Origin: JBIOHP01 sp044449065 | Lineage (GTDB): Bacteria > Bacteroidota > Ignavibacteria > UBA10030 > SZUA-254 | DNA: 64,000 nucleotides | Direction of reading: 5' to 3' | Assembly (NCBI GenBank): GCA_044449065.1 | Contig: JBIOHP010000007.1 | Coordinates: 132,180 to 196,179, forward strand | In this document: positions 34,896-41,071 of the stretch, one piece after another | How positions within the stretch are numbered: position 1 is the stretch's first letter | How the letters are laid out: each line of letters starts with the position of its first letter | Notes under the pieces: generated by a model | Database searches by the model: none | What the model was told of the DNA's origin: nothing | Seen by the model: the letters and a program-made list of their open reading frames with translations, nothing else | Translations under genes and position numbers: made by a program

Positions 34896-35207
34896 ATGAG
34901 CGAAGAACTTCAAATATCCGAGACGCAGGTTTACGACGCCCTCCGGCAATGCTACGATCCTGAAATTCCCATCAACCTCGTCGACCTGGGACTGATTTAC
35001 GATGTAAAAATTATCGACGATTGGGTAGGCGTGAAGATGACGTTGACCACACCCGGCTGCGGCATGTCGGCGCAGATTTCAAATATGGTGCGCGAGCGGG
35101 TCTTAGGCGTGCCCAATGTGAAAGAATGCGACATCCGCATTGTTTGGGATCCGGCATGGAATCCTTCTATGATTGCGGGAGAGGCACGGAAAAAACTTAA
35201 GCTGTAG
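34896..35207 (+). CDS. MIP18 family (DUF59) metal-sulfur cluster assembly factor
   Basis: 103 aa. The core is VYDALRQCYDPEIPINLVDL then GLIYDVKIIDDWVGVKMTLT, then TPGCGMSAQISNMVRERVLG with the conserved CGMS cysteine, ending with RIVWDPAWNPSMI. This is the PaaD/SufT/MIP18 fold used when Fe-S clusters are built or moved to target proteins. It starts 6 nt after the iron permease stop, which places it in the Fur-iron operon and supports a link between iron uptake and Fe-S assembly. Names such as sufT are used for relatives, but I leave the symbol blank. Confidence 0.9.
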   Translation: MSEELQISETQVYDALRQCYDPEIPINLVDLGLIYDVKIIDDWVGVKMTLTTPGCGMSAQISNMVRERVLGVPNVKECDIRIVWDPAWNPSMIAGEARKKLKL

Positions 35208-35270
35208 GAAACATTATCCGCATTGATTATATTATCGGATTGATAATTTAATTCATCTTTTTCTTTCATT

Positions 35271-35337
35271 GTAGTAGCCGATCACCGGATCGGCGCGTTA
35301 TATATCATTTTTCCGCCGGTCGGTGACCGGCTACTAC
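35271..35337. repeat. REPIN-like element: two GTAG-footed hairpins, head to head
   Basis: The left unit is GTAGTAGCCGATCACCGG continuing to ATCGGC; the right unit is its inverted relative, ending GACCGGCTACTAC at 35337. Each unit is itself a hairpin (GCCGATC with GATCGGC; CCGGTC with GACCGG) with GTAG at its outer foot, the arrangement of REP sequences used by RAYT enzymes. A solo copy lies at 62842-62865. Confidence 0.8.
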
Positions 35338-35401
35338 ATTAACAAACCATTTAACACACAGTCTCTTCATCTCGGAATTATTATTTACTAAAATCGTACT
35401 C

Positions 35402-36469
35402 ATGCCCCAATCACACAAGGGCCGCGGCGCCGGATTTAACACGCCGAACAGATTCGAGAAACTGCATCTCGAAAAGTTAGATATCGAACAGGATGAATAT
35501 GAGGAATCCTCTCCCATCCCGACGCAATTTTTCAACGACACAACAAAATCCATCATTGCGAAAAATGAAAGCCCGGATATCCCCTACGCGTACAGCATCA
35601 ATCCGTACCGCGGATGCGAACACGGCTGCATTTACTGCTATGCCCGCCCCAGCCATGAATATCTTGGATTTTCCGCCGGCATCGATTTTGAATCTAAAAT
35701 ATTGGTGAAGCACGACGCGCCCGCGTTGCTGGAGGAGGTATTCAGGAAGAAAAGCTGGAAACCGGAAATGATCGCTCTCTGCGGCAACACCGATCCCTAC
35801 CAGCCCGTGGAACGGAAACTCGGAATTACCAGAAAATTGCTGGAAGTGTGCCTGAAATACGGCAACCCCGTCGGCGTTATTACGAAAAATTTCCTCCTCT
35901 CGCGCGATCTCGATATCCTCAAAGCCCTTTCGGCGCTAAACCTTGTCACCGTAACGGTTTCGCTCACCAGCATGGACGCGGATTTGATACGGATAATGGA
36001 GCCCCGTACCGCCGCGCCGCACAAACGGCTGGAGCTTATCGAGCTTCTTGCGTCGAATAAGATACCCACGGGAGTGAATATTGCGCCGGTGATTCCGGGT
36101 TTTACCGATGAGGAAATCCCCGTTCTTTTGCGTGAAGCTGCAGCGCGGGGCGCAACATACGCGGGATTGGGTATGCTGCGGTTGCCCGGCGCGGTGGAAC
36201 CGTTATTCCTCGATTGGATACAGCGAGAATATCCCGACCGGGCGGCAAAAATTATCAACAGGATTCACGACGTTCGCGGCGGAAAATTGAGCGATAGCCG
36301 GTTCGGGACAAGAATTAAGGGAACGGGAAAAATAGCCGAGACCATTCACAAGTTATTTAAGCTGAATTGCGCAAAATACGGCCTCGATAAAAAAAATTTT
36401 GAATTTTCGTTAGAACATTTCAGGCACAACCCCGATAGCCAATACGGTGATCAATTGGGATTGTTTTGA
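35402..36469 (+). CDS. PA0069-type radical SAM protein
   Basis: 355 aa. The radical SAM cluster motif is NPYRGCEHGCIYCYARPSHE near residues 72-91 (Cx3Cx2C), followed by IALCGNTDPYQPVERKLGIT, which is typical of the PA0069/spore-photoproduct-lyase-like group. TVTVSLTSMDADLIRIMEPR and TGVNIAPVIPGFTDEEIP continue the barrel. The C-terminal end, NPDSQYGDQLGLF, is conserved in this group. The reaction is not established for the family. It is separated from the iron operon by the REPIN-like element at 35271. Any role in repair is speculative. Confidence 0.9.
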   Translation: MPQSHKGRGAGFNTPNRFEKLHLEKLDIEQDEYEESSPIPTQFFNDTTKSIIAKNESPDIPYAYSINPYRGCEHGCIYCYARPSHEYLGFSAGIDFESKILVKHDAPALLEEVFRKKSWKPEMIALCGNTDPYQPVERKLGITRKLLEVCLKYGNPVGVITKNFLLSRDLDILKALSALNLVTVTVSLTSMDADLIRIMEPRTAAPHKRLELIELLASNKIPTGVNIAPVIPGFTDEEIPVLLREAAARGATYAGLGMLRLPGAVEPLFLDWIQREYPDRAAKIINRIHDVRGGKLSDSRFGTRIKGTGKIAETIHKLFKLNCAKYGLDKKNFEFSLEHFRHNPDSQYGDQLGLF

Positions 36470-36514
36470 AGGGGGTAAAGATTTCTCTACCCGGTTATAA
36501 TCATTCTTTAAATT

Positions 36515-37177
36515 TTACGTCCGGTTTTTCACCGCGAGGTATTTATGGATAACTTTGGTTTCGTTGCCGAGGCGCTGGCGGATTTCCATGAGATCGCCGA
36601 GCGAGCGTTCCATCAGGGCGATATTTTCGTTAAGAACCTTGAGCGTGTGAGCCCGGTCTCCGTTCATCGCGTCCATTGCCGCGCGAAGGTTGCCGATCGG
36701 TTTGATAATCTCAGCGGTGATCTCTGCGAGCGAGTCGTTGACATATTGGAGGCGCTCGTGGATCATTTCGAATTCCGCCGCTTTTTTCTTCATCCCGATA
36801 TGCTCAAGCGTGCTGAGGAACGTCCAGCCGAATACCGGCGTGTTCAGCTCCATGATGTTGAGAAAATCGTCGACGCCGGCGCGGCGAAGCTTGTTCGGTA
36901 TGCGCGCCTCGCTTTCGCGGGTGAACATAAAGACATGTATACCCGCATTGTTCCGCCGGAAGATTTTCGCCTGTTGGACAATGGCAGACAACGGAATAGC
37001 TTCCCCGAACAACACAACTTCCACCGATTTTTTTGCGTCTTTGAACGCTTCTTCGGCGTTCCTGGGGGTGCTGTATTCAACTTTGAATAGTTCATGCTCA
37101 ATCGAAGCAAGGCTCTTTTCAAGCTGAACTTTGATTGCGGGCGAAGTATCAATTAGCAGGATATGGATTATCTTCAT
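36515..37177 (-). CDS. Degenerate receiver domain fused to a DHp-like helical region
   Basis: 220 aa from MKIIHILLIDTSPAIKVQLE. Residues 1 to about 120 have the beta/alpha rhythm of a response-regulator receiver, but the phospho-acceptor position at the end of strand 3 reads VEVVLFGEAI, with no Asp. After about 140 there is a long helical region: ERLQYVNDSLAEITAEIIKP then IGNLRAAMDAMNGDRAHTL. AEIIKPIGNLRAA aligns with the histidine-kinase H-box (HELRTPL...), with Ala in place of His. So both phosphorylation sites seem lost. The start at 37177 is preferred over an upstream start at 37225 that adds a hydrophobic, unrelated stretch. Probably a protein-interaction or scaffold module; function unknown. 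Confidence 0.65.
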   Translation of the reverse strand: MKIIHILLIDTSPAIKVQLEKSLASIEHELFKVEYSTPRNAEEAFKDAKKSVEVVLFGEAIPLSAIVQQAKIFRRNNAGIHVFMFTRESEARIPNKLRRAGVDDFLNIMELNTPVFGWTFLSTLEHIGMKKKAAEFEMIHERLQYVNDSLAEITAEIIKPIGNLRAAMDAMNGDRAHTLKVLNENIALMERSLGDLMEIRQRLGNETKVIHKYLAVKNRT

Positions 37178-37356
37178 GTCAGATATTATGATAAATGGAA
37201 TAACATAATATAGTAAAATAAACAACTTCGTCAGTGATAAAAATCACGCTATTCAGCAACCTTTGCCGGAAACGGGGTTAATAACGCAAGTACCCCGAAG
37301 GAATGTTAGACCAATTTCATGCCCGCCCTGAAGAATCTATTTTGTAGAGTTTACAA

Positions 37357-38010
37357 CTACAATGATTTAATGACTTTAACAACTTTCCAGATAAATGTAA
37401 TATCGCGTTTTCTCACTGTCACCGGCTCAAAAACGGGATTCAATGGTATCAGGTGAACGTACTGTTCCTCAAGCTTGATTTTCTTAAGAACATCCTCGTC
37501 GTTCACGCGTATCACACAGATATCGCCGTTCCTGACCTCGTGGCGGGGACTGACAACGACAATATCTCCATCCTCAATTTTTGGCGACATGCTCGTCCCT
37601 TTTACGACGAGAGCGAACGCGTTCGGATCGCGGATGTTATCAACAGTAACATACCGTTCCACTTGCTCGGGATGAAAGATCGCCGCGGATTTACCGGCAG
37701 GAACGGAAGAAAGAAGCGGAATATTGACAAGCTGCAATCCCTTTGTCAGCGTCTCACGGTGCAACTGGATGACATTAGGAGGCGACGACGGGACGCTGTA
37801 CATCTCGCCCTCGCCCGTTAAAAGCCATTCGGCCCGCACGCTCGTCGCCTGCGCGAGCTCCATAAGATCATCGCCGCCGGGCACCTGCTCCCCTTTTTCC
37901 CAGCGTTGTAGCGTCCGGGCAACAACGCCAACGCGCTCAGCCAACTGGATTTGATCTATCTCTTTATTCATACGCGCCTGCTTTATGCGTTCACCGATAA
38001 TCGATTTCAT
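37357..38010 (-). CDS. LexA/CI-like repressor (XRE HTH plus S24 peptidase)
   Basis: 217 aa. The N-terminal HTH_3 domain is IGERIKQARMNKEIDQIQLA then ERVGVVARTLQRWEKGEQVP (about 4-45). The C-terminal S24 domain has the autocleavage site region LLSSVPAGKSA near 105, the Ser nucleophile in VKGTSMSPKIEDGDIVVVSP near 137, and the general-base Lys in DEDVLKKIKLEE near 175. This is the layout of repressors inactivated by RecA-stimulated self-cleavage (phage CI, HdiR, LexA-like). Start 38010 is preferred; an earlier start at 38052 would put codons across an operator. Two palindromes upstream (38035-38076) support autoregulation. No phage genes adjoin it, so a stand-alone SOS or stress regulator is likely. 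Confidence 0.88.
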   Translation of the reverse strand: MKSIIGERIKQARMNKEIDQIQLAERVGVVARTLQRWEKGEQVPGGDDLMELAQATSVRAEWLLTGEGEMYSVPSSPPNVIQLHRETLTKGLQLVNIPLLSSVPAGKSAAIFHPEQVERYVTVDNIRDPNAFALVVKGTSMSPKIEDGDIVVVSPRHEVRNGDICVIRVNDEDVLKKIKLEEQYVHLIPLNPVFEPVTVRKRDITFIWKVVKVIKSL

Positions 38011-38034
38011 AGTTCGTACCTGTTCAATGATGGT

Positions 38035-38076
38035 GGCATTTTTGTCATACATTCAATAAAAACGACATTTTTGTCG
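38035..38076. promoter_or_regulatory. Twin operators of the LexA/CI-like repressor
   Basis: CGACATTTTTGTCG (38063-38076) is a near-perfect palindrome; GGCATTTTTGTC (38035-38046) is a weaker copy, 29 bp away centre to centre. Both lie 25-66 bp upstream of the repressor ATG at 38010. Identical CATTTTTGTC cores argue for two binding sites of the same protein and cooperative autorepression. Confidence 0.7.
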
Positions 38077-38209
38077 CACTCAGAATATAATCATTTCCAC
38101 AGGGTTTGTCAAGCGAATAGTATAAACCTTAACAATAAGATATGTGAAAGATATGAAGGTGCTTCATGCAGCGTGATCCCGATTTATCGGCGATCACCGA
38201 TCAAATCAC

Positions 38210-38243
38210 AAAAGGTCGTCCCGAATAATCGGAGCGACCTTTT
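38210..38243 (-). terminator. Rho-independent terminator after the small gene at 38268
   Basis: AAAAGGTCG, a 16-nt loop, then CGACCTTTT. The stem has A and T tails on both sides. Read on the minus strand it lies 25 bp past the stop of the 87-aa gene, between it and the repressor promoter. Confidence 0.7.
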
Positions 38244-38267
38244 GTCATACTCAAAATGAAAAGAGTG

Positions 38268-38531
38268 TTATTGAATAATCCCCTGCTTCTTCAAAGATTC
38301 AGTTATAATTTTTGCCGCCTCCGATGTGGTAATTTTAAGCCGGGAACCCGATTCCTTGACGGCATTTTCTATTGACCCCTCTTTCTTCAACAGCCACCGC
38401 CATATGTGATATCCCAAACGATTCTGATCGTTCGGTTCAATTGTGGGTATTGAACTTACGCTGGCATAGGCGATTTTTTCCATTGAACCGGTTGGAGATT
38501 CCTGCACTTTTGCGGCGGGTTTGGTGCTCAT
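38268..38531 (-). CDS. Small hypothetical protein
   Basis: 87 aa, starts MSTKPAAKVQESPTGSMEKI. The first 30 residues look disordered; the remainder, NRLGYHIWRWLLKKEGSIEN to SEAAKIITESLKKQGIIQ, has the pattern of two or three amphipathic helices with conserved-looking Trp and Leu. I do not recognise a family. Support for a real gene comes from a complete frame with an ATG, a terminator just after the stop, and lack of any competing frame. It is transcribed towards the LexA/CI-like gene. No membrane segment or signal peptide. Confidence 0.5.
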   Translation of the reverse strand: MSTKPAAKVQESPTGSMEKIAYASVSSIPTIEPNDQNRLGYHIWRWLLKKEGSIENAVKESGSRLKITTSEAAKIITESLKKQGIIQ

Positions 38532-38616
38532 ATAATTATTATAAATAAATTTTCGAGGTTGATATACATCAATATAAGAAATTTGGCTGAAAATGTGAAG
38601 TTGTTAATCCGCCAAT

Positions 38617-38740
38617 AAAAAAAAGCCGGCTCCGTGGGGAGCCGACTCTTTCACTGAGCAATCGAAGGGAACGAACCATTGCTCAACTTTACATTGGGAT
38701 CATAACAGGTCTCTTACACCCTGTTATTGGTGATAATGTA
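38617..38740 (-). ncRNA. Candidate small structured RNA with intrinsic terminator
   Basis: Three stem-loops stand in a row on the minus strand: ATAACAGG/CCTGTTAT (38702-38709 with 38720-38727, perfect 8 bp), TGAGCAAT/ATTGCTCA (38655-38662 with 38678-38685, perfect 8 bp), and a terminator stem GTCGGCTCC/GGAGCCGGC (38625-38646) followed by eight T. No coding frame ends here that would need a terminator, since the nearest genes are a plus-strand gene at 38984 and a minus-strand gene that begins downstream at 38531. The 5' end is unknown. Alternatively it is a leader of the 87-aa gene with an attenuator. Confidence 0.5.
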
Positions 38741-38983
38741 CAGCATTTGATTACGAAAATCAACGATTTAATCAATCTTTAGCATAATCTAACGGAATAT
38801 CAATTTACTCTAATAATTGGTAAATGCCGTCTATCTGAATGGACATGATGCATAGTATAAGACACAGTTTCGTTTAAAAACCTCAAAAATCATTTAAATC
38901 AAGGGAATTATTTCTGGCACACGGGTTGCCCTATTTCGTTTAGAACTTTGAAATGTGGATATAAATAATAGTATGGTGGTACA

Positions 38984-40087
38984 ATGAAATATTATCTGAT
39001 TCTGGGAGCATTAAGCCTGGCGCTGATAGCAGGCGCTTCGCACGCTAAAGCCGATGTAAATATCGGCGTTGGCTTTGATATTTTTTATTCATCCCTCTCG
39101 CCGTATGGCGAATGGGTAAATGTTGATTTTGGACGAGCATGGCGCCCGATGCATGTCGGTTACGGTTGGCGCCCCTATTTGAACGGCAGATGGATCTGGA
39201 GCGATTATGGATGGTACTGGGCGTCGGATGAACCGTTCGGTTGGGCGACGTTCCATTACGGACGATGGACCTATGACGATTATTACGGCTGGATATGGAT
39301 CCCCGACGATGTTTGGGGACCGGCGTGGGTTGAATGGCGTTACAATGACGATTATGTCGGCTGGGCGCCCCTGACGCCCTATCATCATTTTGATTTCAGC
39401 ATCGGGATAACGCTCTCCAATAGGTGGGTGACGCCCGTGCATTACTGGAATTTCGTTTCGTGCAGAAATTTCACCTCAGTGCATATCAATGCATACGTGC
39501 AGCCGATAGAGCGCTCGAGGCGGTTCTTCGGTTCGACGCGCGCGAGCATTAACATCGGGCATGAAGGCGACCGGGTTATCAACCGCGGCGTCGATGTGAA
39601 CTTTATTGAACGGAGAGGCAACGTGCGCATCAATCGCGCTGAGGTAGTTGGATCGGAAAGCCGGGTTGGCGAACGTATGACCCGTGATGCGGGTCGTGAT
39701 CGCATCGAGGTTTACCGTCCGCGCATTGAAGGCGTGCAGCGCGGTCAAAATGAAAGCAAGCCCCAGAATGACTCCCGGATCATGGGCGGTGAAAGCAAAC
39801 GTCCAACTGAGAATAGAATCCAGCGGGAAACTCCTCCTCCTCAATCCCGGTATAATATCCGGACGCCGGATCGTAATCAACTACGCCCGCAGCCCGATTA
39901 CAGGAGATTCCAGCCCCGTCCCGCGATACCGCAACCCAATAGACAGCGAATGCCATCGGTGCGTCCCCAGCCGCTATTTCCGCAGCCGATGTACAGGAAT
40001 GTTCCGAGAGGAAACGGAAATAGGAATGCAACACCCCCACGCCCTACCCCCCGCCGCGACGACGGGCACAATGGAAAACGACCGTAA
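38984..40087 (+). CDS. DUF6600-like exported protein, W/Y-rich
   Basis: 367 aa with a signal peptide (MKYYLILGALSLALIAGASH, cleavage near AKA). Residues 30-155 repeat short W/Y/G motifs: YGEWVNVDFGRAWRP, GWRPYLNGRWIWSDYGWYWA, FHYGRWTYDDYYGWIWIPDD, WVEWRYNDDYVGWAPL. This is the DUF6600 pattern, probably small beta repeats outside the cytoplasm. The C-terminal 150 residues are rich in R, P, Q and N without hydrophobic segments and look disordered. Function unknown; relatives are secreted or periplasmic. It stands alone, ended by a terminator at 40176. Confidence 0.8.
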   Translation: MKYYLILGALSLALIAGASHAKADVNIGVGFDIFYSSLSPYGEWVNVDFGRAWRPMHVGYGWRPYLNGRWIWSDYGWYWASDEPFGWATFHYGRWTYDDYYGWIWIPDDVWGPAWVEWRYNDDYVGWAPLTPYHHFDFSIGITLSNRWVTPVHYWNFVSCRNFTSVHINAYVQPIERSRRFFGSTRASINIGHEGDRVINRGVDVNFIERRGNVRINRAEVVGSESRVGERMTRDAGRDRIEVYRPRIEGVQRGQNESKPQNDSRIMGGESKRPTENRIQRETPPPQSRYNIRTPDRNQLRPQPDYRRFQPRPAIPQPNRQRMPSVRPQPLFPQPMYRNVPRGNGNRNATPPRPTPRRDDGHNGKRP

Positions 40088-40175
40088 TGATTTACGATCG
40101 AAAGGAAAGAATATACAGATAGTATGATGTTAGCATCGAAACTCATTGATTAGTGGATTAGTGATGAGTAGAGGT

Positions 40176-40210
40176 AAGGGCGAATCCTGATTAACAGGGT
40201 TCGCCTTTTT
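40176..40210 (+). terminator. Rho-independent terminator of the DUF6600-like gene
   Basis: AGGGCGAATCCTG, short A+T loop, then CAGGGTTCGCCTTTTT. The stem is about 12 bp with one mismatch and is followed by a T run, 90 bp after the stop at 40087. Confidence 0.85.
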
Positions 40211-40506
40211 AGTTCATCCATGAAACTGAAGTCCCTCCGAAACTACAGAGCAACCATCTCCCATTTCATGCGATTTATTTCAAAAAGGGGATAAACCCTC
40301 TTTTTTTTAGCGCTATTGATAAACATTCAACCGACTCCCCCGGAAGGAACTTCAATTTTCTTGTCGGCGTTATACCGATAATTGCTAATGAAAGGGATGC
40401 ACCGCCCGTGCGGCAAGAACAATATAGCAGGTTGACGCCGGCTGCCATTCCATTATCATGAATTCAATCAATAAATTATTCATCATATTACAAAGGAGTC
40501 AACATT
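40211..40506. other. Intergenic region upstream of the small conserved gene at 40507
   Basis: About 300 bp. It includes a weak GGGG-ATAAA-CCCT hairpin followed by eight T at 40287-40308 and a good AAAGGAG ribosome site at 40492-40498 for the next gene. I see no other feature. Confidence 0.4.
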
Positions 40507-40818
40507 ATGCGTTTTCTCGTCAAAGTAACCTTTCCGGTCGAACCGGCTAACCAGGCAATTAAGGATCCGAATTTCGGTTCCAAGATGAAACAAATCCTCG
40601 GCGATATGAAAGCAGAAGCCGCATACTTCTCCACCATGAACGGACAGCGAGGCGGATATATTATTGTAAGCATGGATGACGTCTCGAAAATGTCCGCCAT
40701 CGCCGAGCCATTTTTCTTATGGATGAAAGCGGATGTGGAATTTCATCCCGTTATGACTCCGGATGATTTAATGAAAGGCGGTCCCGGTATCGAAGCGGCA
40801 ATTAAAAAATGGGGGTGA
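40507..40818 (+). CDS. Small conserved protein of unknown function
   Basis: 103 aa. It starts MRFLVKVTFPVEPANQAIKD, contains MKAEAAYFSTMNGQRGGYII and ends GGPGIEAAIKKWG. It has the beta-alpha-beta rhythm of a small ferredoxin-like (dimeric alpha/beta barrel or DUF3303-like) domain, with FFLWMKADVEFHPVMTPDDL as the second strand region; the final segment is conserved-looking. No catalytic residues can be named. The start is set by AAAGGAG 8 nt upstream. It is a single-gene transcript closed by the terminator at 40875. Soluble, cytoplasmic. Confidence 0.75.
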   Translation: MRFLVKVTFPVEPANQAIKDPNFGSKMKQILGDMKAEAAYFSTMNGQRGGYIIVSMDDVSKMSAIAEPFFLWMKADVEFHPVMTPDDLMKGGPGIEAAIKKWG

Positions 40819-40874
40819 TGTATGCCGCTGCGATTCACGAATTTTTCGGTGAGATAAGTGTTCATGTATAATAG

Positions 40875-40908
40875 AACGGCGGAGAAAATTTTCTTCGCCG
40901 TTTTATTA
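40875..40908 (+). terminator. Rho-independent terminator
   Basis: ACGGCGGAGAA, AATT loop, then TTCTTCGCCGT followed by a T-rich run. It lies 56 bp past the stop of the gene at 40507. Confidence 0.88.
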
Positions 40909-40954
40909 TTTTTTTATCTACCAAGGTGTTGAAATAACTATCGAAATCGATGGA

Positions 40955-41016
40955 GTCATTCCGAACTTGTTTCGGGGTCCGTTTACATTTAGACCCTGAA
41001 ACATGTTCAGGGTGAC
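40955..41016. repeat. REPIN-like inverted repeat, CTGAACTTG family (copy 1)
   Basis: Two 25-bp arms face each other: GTCATTCCGAACTTGTTTCG at 40955 and the reverse complement of GTCACCCTGAACATGTTTCA ending at 41016. The same family recurs at 43714-43781. Confidence 0.75.
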
Positions 41017-41041
41017 TCGAATGGGATTTTTTAACACCCTG
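41008..41041. repeat. 34-bp CAGGGTG...CACCCTG repeat (copy 1)
   Basis: CAGGGTGACTCGAATGGG, a T run, then AACACCCTG. The ends form a 7-bp inverted repeat. An almost identical 34-bp copy occurs at 45788-45821. It overlaps the right arm of the CTGAACTTG element. Confidence 0.65.
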
Positions 41042-41071
41042 AGAATCCAATTCGCTAATACACGCGTAGGG

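Noticed and set aside
37357..38531. Prophage, suggested by the CI-like repressor
   Set aside because: No integrase, structural or lysis genes adjoin it; neighbours are chromosomal.
40287..40308. Terminator-like hairpin GGGG-ATAAA-CCCT followed by T8
   Set aside because: Stem of only four pairs, and a stronger terminator already ends the upstream gene at 40176-40210.
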